Source: Helicobacteraceae bacterium (lineage in GTDB: Bacteria > Campylobacterota > Campylobacteria > Campylobacterales > Sulfurimonadaceae). Taken from it: a stretch of 5,987 nucleotides of DNA. The notes beneath the pieces are model-generated. The model made no database searches. It saw nothing but the letters and a program-made list of their open reading frames with translations, and was not told where the DNA came from. Both the position numbers and the translations under genes were made by a program. Below are positions 1-4,846 of the stretch, one piece after another; within the stretch, counting starts at the first letter, position 1; each line of letters opens with the position of its first letter. The stretch lies in NCBI GenBank assembly GCA_015489055.1, contig WFMO01000142.1, forward strand, positions 1 through 5,987. The letters run 5' to 3'.

Positions 1-2
1 AG

Positions 3-56
3 TTTTTATCGGAATACGAAAAGGGACAAAAACAGGTTAAAAAAGGAAAAAAATGA
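3..56 (+). CDS. Possible 3' end of an upstream gene, cut by the window edge
   Basis: One forward frame is open from base 3 to a TGA at 54-56. It reads as a short lysine-rich tail (FLSEYEKGQKQVKKGKK). Its stop overlaps the ATG of the next gene as ATGA, a common translational-coupling arrangement. A second forward frame also stops nearby (TAA at 38-40), so the choice of frame is uncertain. Too little is present to identify a product. Confidence 0.3.
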   Translation, partial: FLSEYEKGQKQVKKGKK

Positions 57-451
57 AGACAATGAGTTTTCCGACAAGTCATAAAACACATCTTATGGAT
101 ATAAGCAAAGAGGTGCAAGAAGAGGTTATAAAATCAGGCGTAAGAGATGGTATATGCATAATATTCACGCCACATACGACAACAAGTGTTTTTCTGTTTG
201 AAAATCAAGATCCGGCACTAAGACGTGATTTATTAAATTCACTTAGCCGCATTGCACCTAGTGAGACGTTATATCAGCATAGCGGTGCAAATGCCGCCGC
301 ACATCTTAAAAGTTCACGCATGGGAAATTCTGTGAGTGTGCCTGTTGCTAATGCTCATCTGCTATTAGGAGAGTGGCAGGGAATATTTTTTGGAGAGTTT
401 GACGGGCCAAGGCAAAAGCGCGATGTTTATATAAAAGTAATAGCAGGATAA
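53..451 (+). CDS. yjbQ: YjbQ/UPF0047 family protein, secondary thiamine-phosphate synthase-like enzyme
   Basis: This is a complete 132-residue protein of the usual family length, a small cytosolic single-domain enzyme. Hallmarks in order are TPHTT at 39-43 (His41), EN-DP at 50-54, a His at 76, the AAHLKSS segment at 82-88 (His84), and the C-terminal LGEWQGIFFGEFDGPR at 105-120. These residues line the conserved pocket of the family. E. coli YjbQ can replace ThiE thiamine-phosphate synthase activity in vivo, but the native substrate of most members is not settled, so the function here is a family inference. The ATG at 53 is preceded by AAAGGA about 6 bases upstream; a second ATG at 62 is possible but less well placed. 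The stop codon abuts the rarA start, so the two genes should be co-transcribed. Confidence 0.9.
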   Translation: MKTMSFPTSHKTHLMDISKEVQEEVIKSGVRDGICIIFTPHTTTSVFLFENQDPALRRDLLNSLSRIAPSETLYQHSGANAAAHLKSSRMGNSVSVPVANAHLLLGEWQGIFFGEFDGPRQKRDVYIKVIAG

Positions 452-1633
452 ATGGGCTTAACTCATCTTTTAAAGCCTAAAAATTTTGATGAGGTGGTAG
501 GGCAGAGGCATTTAACAAGTAAGGATGCATCTTTTAGGCGTCTTTGCGAAAAGCAATCATTGGGGCATACGTTTCTTTACGGACCCGCAGGTTGCGGCAA
601 AACCTCTCTTGCGCATATAGTTTCACAGACTATGGATTGCCCATTTTATCAATTTAACGCAACGTCAATCAAAATAGAAGAGTTACGAAAGGTTTTTAAA
701 GAATATCAAAATACTCTTGTGCGTCCCTTGATATTTATAGATGAAATTCACCGTTTGTCTAAAAATCAACAAGAGGTTTTGTTGCCATTTATGGAGAAAA
801 ATAGTATCTTGCTCATTGGCGCATCTACAGAGAATCCATTTTTCTCGCTTACTTCGGCTATGCGTTCACGCTCTCTTTTATTTGAATTAAAAAAGATACC
901 CGCCAAGAGTTTGAGGACTCTTTTAGATAAAGCATTATCGCATTTAAAGTTGATATGCGAAGATGATGCGCTGCAATATCTTATCGTTAGTTCAAACGGT
1001 GATGCAAGAGCCATGCTAAAACTACTTGAAGCTGCATCATCGCTTGAAGATAACATAACCCTTAACCTTTTAAAATCAATAAGACCAATTGCTCAAAATG
1101 ATGGAAGCAGTGACGCGACCTTGCATTATGATCTGATAAGTGCGCTTATAAAATCCATCAGAGGAAGCGATTGTGATGGGGCTATTTATTATCTTGCACG
1201 ACTTATAAAAGCGGGTGAATCTGCAGAGTTTATCGCAAGAAGGCTTGTGATATTGGCTAGCGAAGATATATCAAACGCAAATCCACAGGCACTAACTCTT
1301 GCAACGTCAGCTATGACATCGGTATCAAAAATAGGCTATCCTGAAGCTAAAATTATTTTGGCTCAAGTTGTTGTATATTTATGCGCATCTCCAAAATCAA
1401 ATAGTTCATATATGGCGCTAAATAAGGCTTTACGGGCTATAGAGGAGGGCGTTATTTTAGATGTTCCCGACAATATAAAAGATCAAAATACAAACTATCT
1501 TTATCCTCATGATTTTGGCGGATATGTAAAACAAAAATATATGTCAAAGAAATTAAAATTCTTCACATTTAAAGAGATTGGTTATGAAAAAAAGATGAAG
1601 GAATGGATGCAAGCGATTAAAAAGAATGGGTAA
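452..1633 (+). CDS. rarA: Replication-associated recombination protein RarA (MgsA), AAA+ ATPase
   Basis: This 393-residue cytosolic AAA+ ATPase belongs to the RarA/MgsA/WRNIP1 family, which acts at stalled replication forks and binds SSB and DNA ends. Visible motifs are the N-terminal VVGQRHL (15-21), Walker A GPAGCGKT (44-51), Walker B LIFIDEIHR (93-101, Asp97-Glu98), sensor 1 around GASTENP (123-129), an arginine-finger region SRS (139-141), and sensor 2 NGDARAML (182-189). The C-terminal oligomerisation region contains HYDLISALIKSIRGSD (225-240) and GYPEAKIILAQ (295-305), then the near-terminal YPHDFGGYVKQ (351-361). It is shorter than E. coli RarA, mostly because it lacks the N-terminal leader. 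The ATG immediately follows the yjbQ TAA (449-451), with AGGA at 445-448 inside yjbQ as ribosome binding site, so translation is probably coupled. Confidence 0.95.
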   Translation: MGLTHLLKPKNFDEVVGQRHLTSKDASFRRLCEKQSLGHTFLYGPAGCGKTSLAHIVSQTMDCPFYQFNATSIKIEELRKVFKEYQNTLVRPLIFIDEIHRLSKNQQEVLLPFMEKNSILLIGASTENPFFSLTSAMRSRSLLFELKKIPAKSLRTLLDKALSHLKLICEDDALQYLIVSSNGDARAMLKLLEAASSLEDNITLNLLKSIRPIAQNDGSSDATLHYDLISALIKSIRGSDCDGAIYYLARLIKAGESAEFIARRLVILASEDISNANPQALTLATSAMTSVSKIGYPEAKIILAQVVVYLCASPKSNSSYMALNKALRAIEEGVILDVPDNIKDQNTNYLYPHDFGGYVKQKYMSKKLKFFTFKEIGYEKKMKEWMQAIKKNG

Positions 1634-1636
1634 AGC

Positions 1637-1662
1637 CTTGCAGAGATTTTACTCTTAGCAAG
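1637..1662. terminator. Weak inverted repeat between convergent rarA and rplT
   Basis: CTTGCAGAG (1637-1645) can pair with CTCT (1652-1655) and GCAAG (1658-1662), giving a 9-bp stem with a 2-base bulge and a 6-base loop. It lies in the 38-base gap between two convergent genes, where a bidirectional terminator is expected. No U-tract follows directly on either strand, so intrinsic termination would be weak. Confidence 0.35.
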
Positions 1663-1671
1663 ACTTAATAC

Positions 1672-2025
1672 CTATAGTGCCGCTTTAGCAGATGCAACGA
1701 CAGAACTAAAAGCTTCTGCGTCATTCATCGCCATATCAGCTAGAATTTTACGGTCAAGCTCGATGCCGGCTTTTTTCAAACCATGAATAAAGTTTGAGTA
1801 GTTGATGCCATTTAGTCTGCATGCCGCATTTATACGGATAATCCATAAACTTCTAAAATCTCTTTTTTTCTGTTTACGATCACGAAATGCATAAACCAAT
1901 GAACGCTCAACTTGCTCTTTTGCTTTACGAAAATGTTTACGACGACCACTGTAAAAACCTTTTGCCATCTTTAAGATTTTTTTGTGACGCGCTCTTCTAA
2001 CTGTACCTGTTTTAACTCTTGGCAT
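1672..2025 (-). CDS. rplT: 50S ribosomal protein L20
   Basis: This is a 117-residue protein, the normal length for bacterial L20. The start [16 protein letters not shown] is the canonical basic N-terminal extension that threads into 23S rRNA. It is followed by the conserved [11 protein letters not shown] (22-32), the arginine/lysine-rich [17 protein letters not shown] segment and the globular domain [20 protein letters not shown]20 is a primary binder needed early in 50S assembly, and in several bacteria it also represses its own operon by binding mRNA. The start is set by the family N-terminus and by AAAGGA, about 8 bases before the ATG on the minus strand. It lies downstream of rpmI in the same direction after an unusually long 103-base spacer. 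Confidence 0.98.
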   Translation of the reverse strand: MPRVKTGTVRRARHKKILKMAKGFYSGRRKHFRKAKEQVERSLVYAFRDRKQKKRDFRSLWIIRINAACRLNGINYSNFIHGLKKAGIELDRKILADMAMNDAEAFSSVVASAKAAL

Positions 2026-2138
2026 AATAAATTTCCTTTCTTTACCTCATCTGCTTTTAGCGATGGGTGCCATCTATATTTCTATTTAGTATGGACTTGC
2101 CCACTGATTTGTGGAGATTAAAATAGCTTTAAGCTATC
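2026..2138 (-). promoter_or_regulatory. rpmI-rplT intercistronic leader with small hairpins
   Basis: The 103 bases between rpmI and rplT carry three dyads. At the rpmI stop codon, ATAGCTT and AAGCTAT form an inverted repeat (2124-2138) followed on the minus strand by a short T run, like a weak attenuator. CCAC/GTGG arms lie at 2101-2114. The 5-bp arms GATGG/CCATC enclose a 3-base loop at 2062-2074. On the mRNA, the GUGG arm of the second dyad could instead pair with a CCAU just downstream, giving two alternative hairpins. L20 is known to bind structured leaders of its own mRNA, so this may be a control element, but no specific L20 site was recognised. Confidence 0.3.
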
Positions 2139-2320
2139 ATTGCCTTAATATTTTTTTCATCAACTTTTGCTATAACTTTTGGTTTGTTTTGTTTACGGCG
2201 TGTTGCTGAATCCTGTTTTGTCAAAATATGGCTGCGAAATGCTGTTCCACGTTTTATGGAACCGTTTTTTTTCACTTTAAAACGCTTTACGGCGCCTTTT
2301 ACCGATTTCATTTTTGGCAT
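2129..2320 (-). CDS. rpmI: 50S ribosomal protein L35
   Basis: This is a 63-residue, very basic protein matching bacterial L35: the start [20 protein letters not shown], then the conserved [17 protein letters not shown] and the RRKQNKP motif. It is a small 50S subunit protein. The open frame extends 8 codons further upstream to an ATG ending at 2344, but the family start MPKMK and a near-perfect Shine-Dalgarno (AAAGGAG, 5 bases before this ATG) make 2320 the right start. A clear TATAAT box lies 54 bases upstream. It is transcribed ahead of rplT; infC is not directly upstream, as in Campylobacter and unlike Helicobacter pylori. Confidence 0.96.
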   Translation of the reverse strand: MPKMKSVKGAVKRFKVKKNGSIKRGTAFRSHILTKQDSATRRKQNKPKVIAKVDEKNIKAMIA

Positions 2321-2373
2321 CTTTACTCCTTTGTAAAATTCCAAAGTCGCTAAAAAGAGACTTTTGAGTCGCG

Positions 2374-2379
2374 ATTATA
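2374..2379 (-). promoter_or_regulatory. -10 box of the rpmI-rplT promoter
   Basis: The minus strand reads a perfect TATAAT here, with AT-rich DNA upstream (2380-2400) instead of a clear -35, which is typical of epsilonproteobacterial sigma-70 promoters. Transcription would start near 2367 and give a leader of roughly 47 bases. That leader includes a small GACT/AGTC hairpin (2359-2370) followed by a T-rich run, and a repeated AGTCGC (2345-2350 and 2367-2372). Confidence 0.6.
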
Positions 2380-2417
2380 TCTTTATTTATATAAAATACA
2401 GATGAATTGATACTTAA

Positions 2418-2612
2418 TTAAGCTAGCTTTTCTTGTTTGCATCCGGTATTTATCTTAAAAATCATATAAAGAGGACAGATGCCAACAGCGGCGGTCGTAA
2501 GAGGGATTAGTCCAAGCATCCCCCAAAAATTTTGATGATATATTCCAACTCCCATAATAGCATATGAGAGAACTACTCTTATAAATTTGTCTAGTTTACC
2601 GATATTGCACAT
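2418..2612 (-). CDS. DUF2892 (YgaP-like transmembrane domain) small inner-membrane protein
   Basis: This small membrane protein is 64 residues long from the chosen start. It has a short polar N-terminus CNIGKLDKFIR, a first hydrophobic segment at about 10-27 and a second at about 31-48, then a short basic tail. The pattern N-G-x-D-(K/R)-x-I-R, followed by LGLIPLTTAAVGICPLY (33-49) and INTGC (54-58), matches the DUF2892 family, which also forms the membrane anchor of the rhodanese YgaP. No rhodanese domain is present. Cys46 and Cys58 are in family positions; their role is unknown. The start at 2612 has AAGGA with a 6-base spacing, while the longer ATG at 2618 would directly touch that site. 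It has its own promoter and lies upstream of rpmI on the same strand, divergent from the globin gene. Confidence 0.82.
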   Translation of the reverse strand: MCNIGKLDKFIRVVLSYAIMGVGIYHQNFWGMLGLIPLTTAAVGICPLYMIFKINTGCKQEKLA

Positions 2613-2641
2613 CTTCATTCCTTGAATCTTTAAATTACCAC

Positions 2642-2650
2642 ATTATAACA
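2642..2650 (-). promoter_or_regulatory. Extended -10 promoter for the DUF2892 gene
   Basis: Read on the minus strand the sequence is TGTTATAAT, an extended -10 (TGn) plus a perfect TATAAT, preceded by an A/T-rich run. Transcription would begin near 2635, leaving a leader of about 23 bases before the start at 2612. The same 9-mer occurs on the opposite strand at 2674-2682. Confidence 0.6.
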
Positions 2651-2673
2651 AAAAATATTTGATATTTCTGTGA

Positions 2674-2682
2674 TGTTATAAT
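2674..2682 (+). promoter_or_regulatory. Extended -10 promoter for the globin gene
   Basis: TGTTATAAT is an extended -10 with a perfect TATAAT (2677-2682). The start of transcription would be near 2689, with a leader of about 59 bases. No good -35 is seen at the right distance. I found no TTAAC-N4-GTTAA site of the kind used by Campylobacter NssR for its nitrosative-stress globins. Confidence 0.6.
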
Positions 2683-2747
2683 ATTAATTTTTTAGATATG
2701 TCTTTAAGCTTTTTTTGATTATTATTGCCTTTAAAAAGGATGAAAAT

Positions 2748-3188
2748 ATGGAATTTAAGATTACTAACGCAGTTATGGGTGTCAGGCCGCCGGTTACAAA
2801 ACCGCATCCAGGTTTTTTGCATGAACTAGGCGAAGAGGGCATGAGAAAGCTTGTCGATGAGCATTACGAACTGATACGAAACAGTGATATAGCTTTTTTG
2901 TTTCCTGTGAATGATGAAGAGGATTTTGAACAGGCTAAAAAAAATGCGGCAGATTTTTTTATACAAATTTGTGGCGGTCATCCCTATTTTAACGATAACA
3001 GAGGTGAGCCGAGAATGGTTGGACGCCATGCACCGTTTCGCATAGATCAGCATGCAAGAAAAAGATGGCTTGAGCTTTATGCACAGCTTTTACCTCAACT
3101 AGAAGATAAAGGAGTAAAAAAAGAATACATACAATCTTTTTGGAACTACCTAGACATCTTTTCTATTTGGATGGTAAATACGAAATAA
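2748..3188 (+). CDS. Group II truncated haemoglobin (trHbO-like globin)
   Basis: This is a 146-residue soluble haem protein. The stretch CGGHPYFNDNRGEPRMVGRHAPFRI (75-99) carries the group II signature, with the proximal haem ligand HisF8 at His94. RKRWLELY (105-111) places the group II-specific tryptophan G8 at Trp107. By alignment from memory with M. tuberculosis trHbO, Tyr40 is TyrB10 and Phe52 fills the CD1 position. About 17 extra residues precede helix B compared with trHbO. Such globins bind O2 or NO; the physiological role (oxygen handling, NO or peroxide defence) cannot be read from sequence. The ATG at 2748 has AAGGA 7 bases upstream. A longer frame from a TTG at 2715 has no such support and adds non-family residues. 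The gene is divergent from the DUF2892 gene. Confidence 0.92.
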   Translation: MEFKITNAVMGVRPPVTKPHPGFLHELGEEGMRKLVDEHYELIRNSDIAFLFPVNDEEDFEQAKKNAADFFIQICGGHPYFNDNRGEPRMVGRHAPFRIDQHARKRWLELYAQLLPQLEDKGVKKEYIQSFWNYLDIFSIWMVNTK

Positions 3189-3234
3189 AAGTTATAAAAA
3201 GTAAACTGCTAATTGGCTTTATTTTAGATAGATG

Positions 3235-4014
3235 CTAGATATCCAAAAACTCTCTGTTTTTGTTTTTAAAAACAGCCACTTTAGTGTAGCCCGTGTCTTT
3301 TGCCAGCTTGACAATCTCGGTATCAAACATACCTACCTGAGAGGGTTTGTGGGCATCTGAAGCAAAAGTTATGGGGATATCAAGTTCATAAGCCTGTTCT
3401 AAAAGCTCTTTTGAGGGGTATGGCTGAGCGATAGGCTTTCTTAGTCCTGACATATTTATCTCTAAAACCATATCCGCCTTTTTTATTGCTTTAAGAGCAT
3501 CTGCAGCAATTAAGCGGATATCTTTTTTAGGTAGAAATTTAAACACTTTGATTAGGTCTAAATGTCCTACTATGTCAAACCGCCCAAACTCGGCCATCTG
3601 TTTTACGGTATCAAAATATTGTTGCCAGATTAGATCAATATCTTGACCCTCGTACTGTCCTATAAATTCGGGATTGTCAAACCCCCATTTGTTTAAAAAG
3701 TGGACAGACCCTATGAGATAATCAACATCGGCTTTTAATACTCTTTCATCCATATGCTCTTGAAGATAATCAACCTCATAGCCCAATAAAATTTCAATTT
3801 TATTTTTGTATTTTTCTTTGGCGCTTTTAACTTTTGCTTCATATAGGCTCATTTGATCAAAACTCATGCGATATTTTGGATCAAAGTCCATAGGTGCGTG
3901 GTCGCTAAAACCAAAATATTTTATTTTCTTAGCTATAGCTGCTTGTATATACTCATCCATGCTGCCTTGGGCATGATTACAAAGTGGCGTATGGTTGTGT
4001 AAATCTACTAACAT
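3235..4014 (-). CDS. hisJ: Histidinol-phosphatase, PHP family (HisJ/HisK-like)
   Basis: A PHP-superfamily metal-dependent phosphoesterase, 259 residues from the chosen start. Numbered from the longer start at 4023, metal-binding motifs are DLHNHT (7-12; His9, His11), CNHA (15-18; His17), FSDHAP (39-44; Asp41, His42), the Glu of GYEVDY (81-86), GSVHF (105-109; His108), VGHLDL (152-157; His154), LEIN (187-190) and SDAHKP (222-227; Asp223, His225). The set fits HisJ, which converts histidinol phosphate to histidinol in histidine synthesis, but other PHP phosphatases share it and no his genes are adjacent. The ATG at 4014 lies 9 bases after AAGAGA, while the alternative ATG at 4023 abuts it; MLVDLHNH is also the more usual family start. 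The gene converges on the globin; the 46-base gap between them shows no clear terminator. Confidence 0.87.
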   Translation of the reverse strand: MLVDLHNHTPLCNHAQGSMDEYIQAAIAKKIKYFGFSDHAPMDFDPKYRMSFDQMSLYEAKVKSAKEKYKNKIEILLGYEVDYLQEHMDERVLKADVDYLIGSVHFLNKWGFDNPEFIGQYEGQDIDLIWQQYFDTVKQMAEFGRFDIVGHLDLIKVFKFLPKKDIRLIAADALKAIKKADMVLEINMSGLRKPIAQPYPSKELLEQAYELDIPITFASDAHKPSQVGMFDTEIVKLAKDTGYTKVAVFKNKNREFLDI

Positions 4015-4054
4015 TTTTTGCATTCTCTTTTTTTTTAAAGTTTATCTCGCTATT

Positions 4055-4076
4055 ATTATACAATAGTCTTATTATA
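4055..4076 (-). promoter_or_regulatory. Two candidate -10 boxes for hisJ
   Basis: The minus strand reads TATAAT at 4055-4060 and again at 4071-4076, one per copy of the 13-bp repeat. The nearer one would start transcription around 4048, about 34 bases before the hisJ ATG at 4014. Either or both may be used. Confidence 0.5.
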
Positions 4077-4080
4077 CAAT
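4075..4080 (+). promoter_or_regulatory. Candidate -10 box for cheZ
   Basis: TACAAT matches five of six bases of TATAAT and would start transcription near 4087, giving a short leader of about 15 bases that just includes the GGAG ribosome binding site (4092-4095). An identical box in the upstream repeat copy (4059-4064) would give a longer leader. No sigma-54 or sigma-28 flagellar promoter was recognised. Confidence 0.4.
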
Positions 4081-4101
4081 AAATATATTTTGGAGTAGTT
4101 T

Positions 4102-4794
4102 ATGACACAAGAAGAATTAGATGCCTTAATGAATGAAGGTATAGAAGATATTTCTGACGAGAGCAAAGAGGAGGATGCTAAAAGCGTCCCTCAAGAAGAT
4201 AGCAAAAAAGAGGAATCGGCTGAGAACTTTAAGATGGATTCTTCATCTAACTGGCCTCCGCCACCGCCTGATGATGATCACAAAGTTGTACATCAGCTAG
4301 ATGATGTAACAAAAGAGAGTGAAGAGAAAGCTACAGAGATATTTGATATTATAGAAAACATAAGCAATGCTTTAATGGAGCAGGAAAGTTCACTAGATGT
4401 CTGCGATAAGACGATAAAACAAAATATAAGCATTTTTAGCGCAATGGCTGAGAAATTTCCGGATATTAAAACATTTATACATGCGAAAAAGGACAATGAA
4501 ACAGCACTTGTTAAAAATAAAGAAATGCTAAGCGTTCTTCAAGAAAGCGGCGATAATCTTATGAATGTTATGGATATTATGCAGTATCAAGATATACATC
4601 GTCAAAAAATTGAGCGTGTTATCAATGTTATGAGAGCGTTGTCAAATTATATGAATGCACTTTTTGCAGGCAAAATAGATGACGATAAGCGTGTGAGCTC
4701 AGCTGTTCATATCACAGGAGATACGGATACTGAAGATGTGGTAAATGCAGACGATATAGAAGCATTACTTGCACAATTTGGTTCAAACGGCTAA
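4102..4794 (+). CDS. cheZ: Chemotaxis protein phosphatase CheZ, epsilonproteobacterial remote type
   Basis: This 230-residue cytosolic protein should dephosphorylate CheY-P. An acidic low-complexity N-terminus (about 12-60) ends in WPPPPPDDDH (51-60). HQLDDVTKESEEKATEIFDIIENI (64-87) then starts a long helical region. MQYQDIHRQKIERVINVM (160-177) contains the catalytic pair: Asp164 and Gln168 have the D-x3-Q spacing of E. coli CheZ Asp143/Gln147. The C-terminal helix NADDIEALLAQFG (215-227) corresponds to the CheY-binding tail. H. pylori HP0170 is the characterised remote orthologue. The N-terminus MTQEELDALMNEG also resembles the CheY-binding N-terminus of FliM/FliY. The ATG has GGAG 6 bases upstream. 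The gene precedes a U32 gene in the same direction after 52 bases, as in Campylobacter and Helicobacter. Confidence 0.9.
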   Translation: MTQEELDALMNEGIEDISDESKEEDAKSVPQEDSKKEESAENFKMDSSSNWPPPPPDDDHKVVHQLDDVTKESEEKATEIFDIIENISNALMEQESSLDVCDKTIKQNISIFSAMAEKFPDIKTFIHAKKDNETALVKNKEMLSVLQESGDNLMNVMDIMQYQDIHRQKIERVINVMRALSNYMNALFAGKIDDDKRVSSAVHITGDTDTEDVVNADDIEALLAQFGSNG

Positions 4795-4807
4795 AATTTT
4801 AAAAAAA

Positions 4808-4827
4808 TATGCTTACATGTAAGCATA
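4808..4827. promoter_or_regulatory. 20-bp perfect palindrome before the U32 gene
   Basis: TATGCTTACATGTAAGCATA is identical to its reverse complement. It lies in the 52-base gap after cheZ, ending 19 bases before the U32 start. As RNA it could form an 8-bp stem with a CAUG loop. On the minus strand it is followed by seven T residues, terminator-like, but no minus-strand gene ends here. Its lack of a central spacer also suits a dimeric DNA-binding regulator. Which of these applies is unknown. Confidence 0.55.
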
Positions 4828-4846
4828 AAAAATGAGATTAAAATAT

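Larger units (their letters stand above)
4053..4081. repeat. Two tandem copies of a 13-bp promoter-like element
   Basis: TTATTATACAATA occurs perfectly at 4053-4065 and 4069-4081, a direct repeat of period 16 with a 3-base spacer (GTC). It sits in the 87-base divergent region between hisJ and cheZ. Each copy contains TATAAT on the minus strand and TACAAT on the plus strand. Confidence 0.75.

Noticed and set aside
766..1056. Minus-strand open frame of 96 codons inside rarA
   Set aside because: It is fully antisense to the conserved AAA+ core of rarA, has low-complexity serine-rich translation and no recognisable domain.
2321..2344. Eight-codon N-terminal extension of L35
   Set aside because: The extra residues are not part of L35, and the strong AAAGGAG lies within this stretch, just before the ATG at 2320.
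2715..2747. TTG-initiated N-terminal extension of the globin
   Set aside because: It covers the ribosome binding site for the ATG at 2748 and adds residues unlike globins.
2826..3053. Minus-strand open frame of 75 codons inside the globin gene
   Set aside because: It is antisense to the conserved haem-binding region, and no family resemblance is seen.
3189..3234. Terminator between convergent globin and hisJ genes
   Set aside because: No inverted repeat of useful length followed by a T-tract was found on either strand.
4293..4496. Minus-strand open frame of 67 codons inside cheZ
   Set aside because: Its hydrophobic, serine-rich translation is the expected complement of an acidic helical gene; no ribosome binding site was recognised.
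4808..4827. The palindrome as a cheZ terminator
   Set aside because: On the plus strand it is followed by A residues rather than T, and the U32 gene continues in the same direction.
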